A DNA stretch of 7,217 nucleotides from CAZQYB01 sp964582985 (GCA_964582985.1 CAZOUM010000097.1:1-7217), one strand, 5' to 3'; positions 1-5,309 are shown, counted from the first letter of the stretch. Numbers and translations are program-made. The notes: generated by a model not told the origin, from the sequence alone.

Positions 1-23
1 TCCGGGAATCGGCTGTAAGGGCC

Positions 24-53
24 TTGACAGGGATTCGGGTAATAATGTATACT
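24..53 (+). promoter_or_regulatory. Sigma-70 type promoter upstream of prepilin gene cluster
   Basis: A perfect -35 box TTGACA (24-29) is followed, after an 18-nt spacer, by TATACT (48-53), five of six matches to the -10 consensus. Transcription would start near position 60 and run toward the first prepilin gene at 342, giving a leader of about 280 nt that includes the palindromic repeat at 208-315. This is sequence match only. A short reading frame open from the window edge to a stop at 126-128 overlaps the site, so the promoter could lie inside the end of an upstream gene. Confidence 0.6.
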
Positions 54-341
54 AACAGTGTTGGCAGGACGAAGAATACCACGGTTGCGAAGTATAAGCC
101 GCACCCGAGTTTCTCCGGGACACCATAGCAGAAAATACCTGCAACAGATTGCAATTAAAGAACTTATGATATAGTCGGGAGCACAAAAAACCACAATAAT
201 GACTTAGAGGCTCTAACAAAACCCAGTTTGTCATTTCGAGCGAAGCCGAGAAATCTATTAGAATGGCTCCGCGAAGCGGTTCCTTGTATTCGAGTCGGGT
301 TTTGTTAGAGTGCCTTAATAGCAAAAGGCAGGAGTGTCATT
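54..341 (+). other. Long 5' leader without a recognisable gene
   Basis: No convincing gene is visible between the promoter and the first prepilin start. One frame is open from position 3 to a TAG at 126-128 (41 codons) and could be the C-terminus of a gene outside the window, but the peptide shows no family signature. I looked for riboswitch cores (c-di-GMP-I, TPP) and saw none. The stretch 208-315 is a palindromic repeat. A Shine-Dalgarno AGGAG at 330-334 sits 7 nt before the ATG at 342. Confidence 0.4.
208..315. repeat. REP/MITE-like palindromic repeat, about 108 bp
   Basis: The outer arms are a perfect 14-bp inverted repeat: CTCTAACAAAACCC at 211-224 and GGGTTTTGTTAGAG at 297-310, with a partial extension (AGG before, CCT after). 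Two smaller hairpins lie inside: ATTTC (233-237) with GAAAT (250-254), and CCGC (269-272) with GCGG (276-279) around a GAA loop. The first contains the block TTTCGAGCGAAGC. From memory, similar 'gtcatttcgagcgaagcgagaaatct' blocks are scattered through many environmental bacterial genomes as dispersed palindromic repeats; this was not checked. It lies in the untranslated leader of the prepilin cluster and would fold into a cloverleaf-like RNA. No transposase is present, and there is no U-tract to make it a terminator. Confidence 0.65.
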
Positions 342-1190
342 ATGGAGAAACAAAAAGGGTTTACCCCCTTAGAAATAAAGATTTCCAATGGGGTGAGCAA
401 AAGATTTCTAACGGGGTTCACGCTAATAGAGCTTCTGGTGGTAATTTCCATCATTGCGCTGCTGGTATCGGTCTTGATGCCGTCACTGAATAAGGCAAAG
501 AGAGCTGCGCATGCCGCTATTTGTTTGTCGAACCTGCACGAATTCGGCATCGCCTGTAAGATGTATACGCAGGACCACAGAGGGCTTATGCCGCCGCTCC
601 CGGAGCAGTTTGATTGGCCCGTAACATTGAGGCCATACTACTTAGACAAAAAACTGCTTCTTTGCCCAAGTGCCAAGAAACCATACTATCCGCCTGTACC
701 AGGGGACGAGCAACAGGGTGGCAAGTTCAAGGCTTGGGTAGCTTCGTACGGCGATGAGGAGGAGGAGGAGGAGATGTATATCGGCAGCTACGGCATAAAT
801 CTGTTTGTTGGTCAGAATTCTGATGGGGGCAGGGGGGGACTCCTCTGGGGAAATCTCAACATTGTCAAGGGCGCAGCTTATATACCTGTGCTTACGGATT
901 CTGCCTGGGACGAAGATACTCCACTGCCCAGCGACAGTCCTCCTGAATTAGATGGTTTGGTCTACCCGGGCGGCCTGGGTTACGATGAAATGAAGGACCG
1001 CTGCCTTAACCGGCACAACGAGGCCATAAACGTCCTTTTTGCCGACTGGCACACCAGTAAAGTAGGACTTAAAGGGTTGTGGGAGCTTTGGTGGTATCCG
1101 GGCTGGGCTAAAGACTTGGAAGATGAGGGCAGGCCGGACTTCTGCACTGAAGCGCCTTGGATGTGCCATATGAAAGATTACGCCCCTTAG
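342..1190 (+). CDS. Prepilin-like (type II secretion / pseudopilin) protein, paralogue 1
   Basis: This is a 282-aa exported protein with a class III (type IV prepilin) signal. The processing site is G25/F26 in LTGFTLIE, with Glu30 as the +5 residue, followed by a hydrophobic helix (about 31-47, LLVVISIIALLVSVLM). The leader is long because a palindromic element adds 19 residues after G6. The body is soluble, with Cys61, Cys108 in LLCPSAKKP and Cys221 in DRCLNRH. H225 and D235 form an H-X9-D motif like the planctomycete prepilin H-X9-DG domain, but Trp replaces Gly. The C-terminus is VGLKGLWELWW, ending in CHMKDYAP. The start is an ATG with AGGAG 7 nt upstream. It is the first of three tandem paralogues, 87 bp before the second. 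A run of six Glu (139-144) comes from a (GAG)6 tract. The family is expected to be cleaved by prepilin peptidase and join pilus-like fibres or act in secretion; the exact role is unknown. Confidence 0.88.
   Translation: MEKQKGFTPLEIKISNGVSKRFLTGFTLIELLVVISIIALLVSVLMPSLNKAKRAAHAAICLSNLHEFGIACKMYTQDHRGLMPPLPEQFDWPVTLRPYYLDKKLLLCPSAKKPYYPPVPGDEQQGGKFKAWVASYGDEEEEEEMYIGSYGINLFVGQNSDGGRGGLLWGNLNIVKGAAYIPVLTDSAWDEDTPLPSDSPPELDGLVYPGGLGYDEMKDRCLNRHNEAINVLFADWHTSKVGLKGLWELWWYPGWAKDLEDEGRPDFCTEAPWMCHMKDYAP
363..417. repeat. In-frame palindromic element in prepilin leader, copy 1
   Basis: The left arm ACCCCCTTAGAAAT (363-376) pairs with ATTTCTAACGGGGT (404-417) with one mismatch. A third, related 14-mer ATTTCCAATGGGGT lies between them (381-394) and can pair with the left arm instead. 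The unit is flanked by near-direct repeats, GGGTTTAC (357-364) and GGGTTCAC (414-421), exactly 57 bp apart, so the insertion adds 19 codons and keeps the frame. It encodes residues about 7-25 of the first prepilin paralogue, between GFTPLE and GFTLIE. Confidence 0.8.
756..773 (+). repeat. (GAG)6 trinucleotide tract inside prepilin gene 1
   Basis: Six consecutive GAG codons give six glutamates (residues 139-144). Length change by slippage would keep the frame. The tract also reads as overlapping Shine-Dalgarno-like AGGAGG motifs directly before an in-frame ATG at 774. The two paralogues have no equivalent run, so it is a private feature of this copy. Confidence 0.8.
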
Positions 1191-1264
1191 GGTGAGCGCC
1201 GCAGGGAGAGGCCGTTGAAAAAAAGAATACCAAGGGAGCCAACAGACCGGGCATCCCTTAACGG

Positions 1265-1269
1265 AAGGA
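1265..1269 (+). promoter_or_regulatory. Ribosome binding site fixing the GTG start at 1278
   Basis: AAGGA lies 8 nt before GTG 1278. The frame is open further upstream to a TTG at 1215, but that start lacks a comparable site. The block from about 1247 through the start codon is nearly identical to the one before the third paralogue (2252-2286), which supports GTG as the true start of both. Confidence 0.7.
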
Positions 1270-1277
1270 ATATCATT

Positions 1278-2192
1278 GTGAGCAGAGAAAAGGGGTTTAC
1301 CCCGTTAGAAATAAAGATTTCCAATGGGGTAAGCCAAACATTTCTAACAGGCTTCACGTTAATAGAGCTTTTGGTGGTAATTTCCATCATTGCGCTGTTG
1401 GTATCGATTTTGATGCCGTCACTAAGCAAGGCAAAGAAATCCGCACAGGCGGCGGTCTGTCTTGCGCACCTGCATCAGTGGGGCCTCGCCTGGAAGCAGT
1501 ATACCCAGGATAATGACGACCGTGTGGATATGGGAACCGGGGATTGGTATGTGCACCTGGTGCCGTATTTCTTAAACGTTCAACAAGAAAAGTTGGTACC
1601 GGGGCGGATATATGATGACACTCTACTCATCTGCCCAAGCGCCAAGAAACCATATTCTATACCTCCGGCGGGGGACGACTCATGGGGCGCAAAATTCAAG
1701 GCTTGGGCAGAATGGGAAGAGATAGAGCAGTTGAACGATCAAGAAGTGTGCTTTGTCGGCAGCTACGGAATAAATATGTTCGTCGTTGAACACTTCGACC
1801 CAGACGAGAGAAACGACGACAAGGGTACCCGGACGTGGGATGAGGTGTGGAATACGGCGCTTGATAAACGGGCGGCGTACGTACCGGTCCTTTTGGATTC
1901 CGCTCGCTCTGGTCAGACTCCAAACTTAGAGGACGACCCTCCGGAGTACGATGGAGAAATCTACTTTTCGGAACCGGGAGATGAGCATGAAATTAAGGGT
2001 TTCTGTCAGAACCGGCACAATGAGCGTGTAAACTGTCTCTTTTTGGATTTCTCCACCAGGCCGGTAGGGCTTAAGGAGCTGTGGGAGCTGTGGTGGCATC
2101 GCAATTGGCCCCGAGACCGTGAGGCTGTCCCCAGACCCGACTTCTGCTCTGAAGCGCCTTGGATGTGCCATATGAAAGATTATGCGCCTTAG
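1278..2192 (+). CDS. Prepilin-like (type II secretion / pseudopilin) protein, paralogue 2
   Basis: This is a 304-aa protein starting at GTG (MSREKG). The prepilin site is G25/F26 in LTGFTLIE with Glu30 at +5, then a hydrophobic helix (31-47). As in the first paralogue, 19 residues from a palindromic element separate an N-terminal GFTPLE (6-11) from the working GFTLIE. The body carries Cys61, Cys119 in LICPSAKKP and Cys243 in GFCQNRH; H247 and D257 form H-X9-D followed by Phe. The C-terminus has VGLKELWELWWHRNWP and ends in CHMKDYAP. It is closest to paralogue 1: both share the CPSAKKPY, KFKAW and GSYGIN blocks, and the last 14 codons (SEAPWMCHMKDYAP here, TEAPWMCHMKDYAP there) are almost identical even in DNA. 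The middle, about 145-235, is acidic and divergent. It is likely co-transcribed with its neighbours, and its specific role is unknown. Confidence 0.87.
   Translation: MSREKGFTPLEIKISNGVSQTFLTGFTLIELLVVISIIALLVSILMPSLSKAKKSAQAAVCLAHLHQWGLAWKQYTQDNDDRVDMGTGDWYVHLVPYFLNVQQEKLVPGRIYDDTLLICPSAKKPYSIPPAGDDSWGAKFKAWAEWEEIEQLNDQEVCFVGSYGINMFVVEHFDPDERNDDKGTRTWDEVWNTALDKRAAYVPVLLDSARSGQTPNLEDDPPEYDGEIYFSEPGDEHEIKGFCQNRHNERVNCLFLDFSTRPVGLKELWELWWHRNWPRDREAVPRPDFCSEAPWMCHMKDYAP
1299..1353. repeat. In-frame palindromic element in prepilin leader, copy 2
   Basis: The left arm ACCCCGTTAGAAAT (1299-1312) faces ATTTCTAACAGGCT (1340-1353) with two mismatches, so the right arm has decayed. The inner 14-mer ATTTCCAATGGGGT (1317-1330) is identical to that of the other two copies. 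Flanking repeats GGGTTTAC (1293-1300) and GGCTTCAC (1350-1357) are again 57 bp apart. It encodes the leader residues between GFTPLE and GFTLIE. Confidence 0.75.
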
Positions 2193-2270
2193 TGTGGGCA
2201 CCGCGCTAAGGAGAAAAGCCATTAACTGAAATAAAAACGGGAGCTCAATAACCCGGTCATCTCTTAATGG

Positions 2271-2275
2271 AAGGA
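2271..2275 (+). promoter_or_regulatory. Ribosome binding site for the GTG start at 2284
   Basis: AAGGA lies 8 nt before GTG 2284, the same sequence and spacing as before the second paralogue. This site is part of a duplicated upstream block of about 34 bp. Confidence 0.7.
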
Positions 2276-2283
2276 ATATCGTT

Positions 2284-3165
2284 GTGACCAGAGAAAAGGG
2301 GTTCACCCCGTTAGAAACAGAGATTTCCAATGGGGTAAGCAAAAGATTTCTAACGGGGTTCACGCTAATAGAACTGTTGGTTGTAATCTCCATCATTGCG
2401 CTGCTGGTATCGGTCTTGATGCCTGCGCTGAACAAGGCAAAGCAGTCGGCATACGCTGCTATGTGCAAAGAGAACCTGCACCAATGGAGTCTTATCTGGA
2501 AGCTTTATGTGGATGAGTGGGCGAGCGACACCCCCCACCTCGAGAAAAAAATAGACTTTTTCGGGAGCAGGGACGCCTCGAACGTCTGGTTTTTGGCGAT
2601 GCAGGAGTACTACTGGGAAGGTGAGGACTCAAAGAACTTGCGTGAGATGTTGCTGTGTCCCGCTGCCAAGAAAAGCCCGGCCGAGGGAGGTAGGGGTCCG
2701 CACATGGCTTGGTATGGCGAAGATCCCGATTGGGGTCCCCATTTTAGTAGCGGTCTTAAGGGCGGTTACGTAATAAATCTTTGGATTTCAAATGAAACCG
2801 GAAGTGGAAAGGTTGGTGATGACAGGCAGCTTTTCTGGAGAACGCCGTACATAAAATATGCATCTTACGCGCCACTCATGCTCGACGGCCAATGGACTAA
2901 CGCCGACCCGATTCCGGAAGACTTCCCTCCGGAACATGAAGGCGACTCATGGATGATCGTCAGTGGGCATGAGATAAGACGTTCTTGTATTAAGCGGCAC
3001 GGTGACTTCGTGAACGGGATTTTCCTGGATTTTACTGTCAGAAGAGTAGGGCTTAAAGAGTTGTGGGAGCTCTGGTGGCACCGAGGATGGCCCGAAGATA
3101 GGATTGCGGCCGGCACGCCTATATGGCCGGATTGGATGGCGCACATGAAAGATTACGCCTCATAG
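2284..3165 (+). CDS. Prepilin-like (type II secretion / pseudopilin) protein, paralogue 3
   Basis: This is a 293-aa protein starting at GTG (MTREKG). The prepilin peptidase site is G25/F26 in LTGFTLIE with Glu30 at +5 and a hydrophobic helix (31-47). The leader is lengthened by the same 19-residue palindromic insertion. Cys61, Cys125 in LLCPAAKK and Cys235 in RSCIKRH match the cysteines of the other two copies. H239 and D249 form H-X9-D followed by Phe. The VGLKELWELWWHRGWP block is followed by a shorter tail, WMAHMKDYAS, without the two extra C-terminal cysteines. It is the most diverged copy in the body (about 75-225). It is the last gene of the cluster, 91 bp after paralogue 2 and 19 bp before a hairpin terminator. 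Its role is probably in a type IV pilus-like or type II secretion fibre; the assembly genes are not in this window. Confidence 0.87.
   Translation: MTREKGFTPLETEISNGVSKRFLTGFTLIELLVVISIIALLVSVLMPALNKAKQSAYAAMCKENLHQWSLIWKLYVDEWASDTPHLEKKIDFFGSRDASNVWFLAMQEYYWEGEDSKNLREMLLCPAAKKSPAEGGRGPHMAWYGEDPDWGPHFSSGLKGGYVINLWISNETGSGKVGDDRQLFWRTPYIKYASYAPLMLDGQWTNADPIPEDFPPEHEGDSWMIVSGHEIRRSCIKRHGDFVNGIFLDFTVRRVGLKELWELWWHRGWPEDRIAAGTPIWPDWMAHMKDYAS
2305..2359. repeat. In-frame palindromic element in prepilin leader, copy 3 (best preserved)
   Basis: The arms are a perfect 13-bp inverted repeat: ACCCCGTTAGAAA (2305-2317) and TTTCTAACGGGGT (2347-2359). The inner related 14-mer ATTTCCAATGGGGT is at 2323-2336. 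The unit sits between perfect 9-bp direct repeats GGGGTTCAC (2298-2306 and 2355-2363), 57 bp apart, which look like a target duplication or the two ends of a duplicated unit. It encodes the extra leader residues between GFTPLE and GFTLIE. Confidence 0.82.
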
Positions 3166-3184
3166 TTAAAATGACTATTGCAGA

Positions 3185-3216
3185 AAAAAGGCCGGTCTTT
3201 TGAGGCCGGCCTTTTT
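3185..3216. terminator. Bidirectional rho-independent terminator
   Basis: An 11-bp stem, AAAAAGGCCGG (3185-3195) with CCGGCCTTTTT (3206-3216), closes a 10-nt loop. The T-run on the + strand ends prepilin transcripts, 19 bp after the third gene. The A-run on the left arm gives a U-tract on the minus strand and can end the convergent gene whose stop is at 3256. The position between two convergent genes fits both uses. Confidence 0.9.
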
Positions 3217-3255
3217 ATTTGTTCAGCCTTGATAACATATCGGCAGCAACTACCA

Positions 3256-3975
3256 CTACAATGATAAATCTATCAGATGTGTTTCGGGGAGTTTTTCTTC
3301 GATAATCGCACGGGCCAGATTGACCCACCTTTTGCAGCCATCCAGCACGACACTGTCACTGCTGACAACGACCGCAGTAGTCTTTATCAGTTCGCTATCA
3401 GGGCTTAGGAGTAGCTGAATCTCCCAGTCCCAATCGTTCTCGCGTGCCAGTTCTCCTATTAGCGTTTTTAACCTGCCGCTATTGGAAACGGGGCTGTCGA
3501 GCAGCCATAAGGCTTTGCCCACGCCGATTTCTTTTAGAAAACCTCCTATGAGCTCCACGGCCGGTATCGTTTCGGTGACTTTGCGGTATGTGCCGTGTAT
3601 GCTTGCCAGGTCTCTGAAGCAGCCATCTCTGCCCTTAAAAACGACCCCGCCGCTCATTGCCGCCTCAATTGTTATCAAGATATTATAGCCGTCAATACTA
3701 ATCGGCTGACCAGGAAGGTCTTCTATTGGAATACAGCGCTGTTTTCGGCAAGCGAGCTGCTGGTCGGAGCACGCGCTTCGCATAATGGCTAATCTTTGTC
3801 TTTCAGTGAGTGAAAATCTGTCGCACACAAGCTTAAGAGAACTTTTTTCGGCGTAGCCTTTTGTCAGCAGTAGTGAAAAATCAGCAAGGGCGGCGGCAAT
3901 GTTGGGAATAGCTGCGGCCGCAAACAATTTTGCATCTGCAGGATGCGGGCCTCTATGAGTTCTCTTGTCGGGCAC
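3256..3975 (-). CDS. DUF434 / DUF5616 domain protein of unknown function
   Basis: This is a 239-aa cytoplasmic protein with no signal or membrane segment. The N-terminus (about 7-65) matches my recollection of DUF434: RGPHPADAKLF, then LLTKGYAEKSSLKLVCDRFSLTERQR in pieces. The rest (about 80-215) matches DUF5616: IDGYNILITIEAAMSGG, DLASIHGTYR, LLDSPVSNSG. The family function is not established. Visible acidic residues D95 (in IDGYN), E104, D160, D207 and D212 at strand ends are laid out as in PIN/NYN-type nucleases, whose first strand often ends in DGYN. This is inference. The start is GTG (3973-3975) with GGAG 10 nt upstream. It faces the prepilin cluster across a shared terminator and is divergent from the thiamin gene. 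Length looks complete. Confidence 0.82.
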   Translation of the reverse strand: MPDKRTHRGPHPADAKLFAAAAIPNIAAALADFSLLLTKGYAEKSSLKLVCDRFSLTERQRLAIMRSACSDQQLACRKQRCIPIEDLPGQPISIDGYNILITIEAAMSGGVVFKGRDGCFRDLASIHGTYRKVTETIPAVELIGGFLKEIGVGKALWLLDSPVSNSGRLKTLIGELARENDWDWEIQLLLSPDSELIKTTAVVVSSDSVVLDGCKRWVNLARAIIEEKLPETHLIDLSL

Positions 3976-4045
3976 TGTAAGAAATCTCCAAAATCAAAAT
4001 CCTGCGCTCTTGCCTGATTCTACGCCGCTTGTATCGCTGAACCTA

Positions 4046-4074
4046 AATATGCGCACCTTGATACGTAATGTCAA
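4046..4074 (-). promoter_or_regulatory. Promoter for the minus-strand DUF434 gene
   Basis: Reading the minus strand, a perfect TTGACA (4074 to 4069) and CATATT (4051 to 4046, four of six) are separated by 17 nt. Transcription would start near 4039, giving a leader of about 64 nt before the GTG at 3975. The -35 box overlaps a small dyad CTTGA/TCAAG (4057-4061 and 4071-4075). Confidence 0.55.
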
Positions 4075-4095
4075 GTAACATAACTGTCTCAAAGA

Positions 4096-4124
4096 TTGTG
4101 GGCGAATTTTGGGGCGGTTATATT
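4096..4124 (+). promoter_or_regulatory. Possible promoter for the thiamin gene
   Basis: TTGTGG (4096-4101) and TATATT (4119-4124) are 17 nt apart. The -10 is good and the -35 is weak. Transcription near 4131 would exclude the TTG start at 4109 and leave ATG 4136 or ATG 4169 as the translation start. A second perfect TATAAT at 4153-4158 lacks a suitably spaced -35. No TPP riboswitch core was seen in 3976-4135. Confidence 0.35.
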
Positions 4125-4135
4125 TTTGCTACTCA

Positions 4136-5221
4136 ATGTCAACCCGAGCTCGTATAATCAAACCTGCTATGGAGCGCGCGGTTTACAGAATTATCGATGC
4201 GAATTTCAATCGTGCCCGCGAGGCGATTCGCGTGATAGAGGAGTTTTGCAGATTCGCCCTGAATTCTGCTGCCTTATCAGAGCGTGCCGGCGAGCTTCGC
4301 CACAAACTCTCAGCCGCTATCGGCAAACTCGATACCGGCCGGCTTATCTCAAGCAGAGATACCCTCGGCGATGTCGGTGTGGGCAGAACACTTAGTAACC
4401 AACTCCGGCGTGCCGAGTTAAGAGATTGTTTTACTGCAGCGTGCAAGCGTCTTACCGAGGCACTGCGGGCGCTTTCCGAGACAACTCAAACACTGAACGC
4501 CCCCGTATCCGAGACAATCGAGAATCTGCGATACTCCGCTTATACCCTTGAAAAAGATATTGTTCTTTTAAGTGACACGGCGGAAAAATTCAAACGCGTC
4601 AGGCTGTACGTAGTAATCAGCAGCAGCCTGCCCGCAGATGTTATTTCTTTGACCGGCCGCTGCGCGGCCGGCGGCGCCGATTGCATTCAACTGCGGGCCA
4701 AAGACATTGACGACGATACGCTTTTTGCTCTCGCCGCCGAATTTGTGCAAATTTGCAGGGACGCTAACGTCCTGAGCATAATAAACGACCGGGCTGATAT
4801 TGCCGTTGCTGCCGGTGCAGACGGCGTGCATCTTGGCCAAAATGATTTACCCATTGAGCAGGCCCGCAAGCTGCAGTTGAGTCCGTTGATTATTGGAAAG
4901 AGTACGCATTCGCTCGAGCAGTTAAGAGCAGCCCGCGAACAGCTACCCACCTATGTCAGTCTCGGCCCTGTTTTTTCAACCGGAACAAAACCGACCGCCG
5001 AACCCGTGGGGCTCGACTATGTCAAGCACGGCACAGAAGAACTTGCCGATACCGGCATCGGCCATGTTGCTATCGGCGGTATCACGCTGGACAACGTCCA
5101 AGAGGTTCTCGATGCCGGCGCCAAGGCGATCGCGGTCTGCTCTGCTGCAACCGAAGTCGATGACCCGACAGCCGCCTGCCGAGCGCTAAAAGAAAAAATT
5201 ACCGCCTTCGACAGAGAGTAA
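4136..5221 (+). CDS. thiE: Thiamine-phosphate synthase fused to N-terminal ThiD2 domain
   Basis: This 361-aa bifunctional enzyme belongs to thiamin biosynthesis. The N-terminal part (about 17-145, from YRIIDANFNRAREAIRVIEE) is a ThiD2 domain, a family described as an HMP-P kinase fused to ThiE in cyanobacteria and other bacteria. The C-terminal part (about 156-355) is a ThiE TIM barrel that joins HMP-PP and thiazole phosphate into thiamin phosphate. ThiE motifs in order are QLRAKD (185-190), INDRADIA (216-223), GVHLGQND (230-237), GKSTH (254-258), GPVFSTGTKP (277-286) and IGGI (313-316). All key positions look intact. The start is uncertain because no Shine-Dalgarno is visible. ATG 4136 is used here; ATG 4169 begins right at the conserved domain (MERAVYRIIDAN), and a TTG at 4109 is less likely. 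No other thiamin gene is in the window. Confidence 0.9.
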   Translation: MSTRARIIKPAMERAVYRIIDANFNRAREAIRVIEEFCRFALNSAALSERAGELRHKLSAAIGKLDTGRLISSRDTLGDVGVGRTLSNQLRRAELRDCFTAACKRLTEALRALSETTQTLNAPVSETIENLRYSAYTLEKDIVLLSDTAEKFKRVRLYVVISSSLPADVISLTGRCAAGGADCIQLRAKDIDDDTLFALAAEFVQICRDANVLSIINDRADIAVAAGADGVHLGQNDLPIEQARKLQLSPLIIGKSTHSLEQLRAAREQLPTYVSLGPVFSTGTKPTAEPVGLDYVKHGTEELADTGIGHVAIGGITLDNVQEVLDAGAKAIAVCSAATEVDDPTAACRALKEKITAFDRE

Positions 5222-5235
5222 TCTTGTGACAGAAT

Positions 5236-5276
5236 AACCTGCCATTTCGGGCGAGGTTTCAGACTCAGTTTTTTTT
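5236..5276 (+). terminator. Possible weak terminator after the thiamin gene
   Basis: AACCTGCC (5236-5243) pairs with GGC (5250-5252) and AGGTT (5254-5258), giving 8 bp with one bulged G and a 6-nt loop. A run of eight T (5269-5276) follows, but 10 nt after the stem, farther than in a classical intrinsic terminator. Confidence 0.3.
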
Positions 5277-5309
5277 CGCGTCGCGCAAAATTTTCCGCAA
5301 AAAGATGGG

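Noticed and set aside
54..207. c-di-GMP riboswitch in the prepilin leader
   Set aside because: The GEMM core sequences are not visible; only a weak CCCG/CGGG hairpin near 105-121 is present.
52..324. 90-codon minus-strand open frame over the leader
   Set aside because: It runs through the palindromic repeat, has no recognisable domain and no convincing start context.
263..493. 76-codon + strand open frame overlapping the prepilin start
   Set aside because: It begins inside the repeat and is out of frame with the strongly supported prepilin gene.
1926..2468. 180-codon minus-strand open frame across the end of prepilin gene 2 and the start of gene 3
   Set aside because: It is antisense to two well-supported genes. 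Its TPLEI-like peptide comes from the palindromic element reading similarly on both strands.
342..3165. CRISPR-like array from the three repeated palindromes
   Set aside because: The copies are about 1 kb apart inside coding frames, with no regular spacers and no cas genes.
3976..4135. TPP riboswitch upstream of the thiamin gene
   Set aside because: I could not find the conserved CUGAGA-type core and partner stem.
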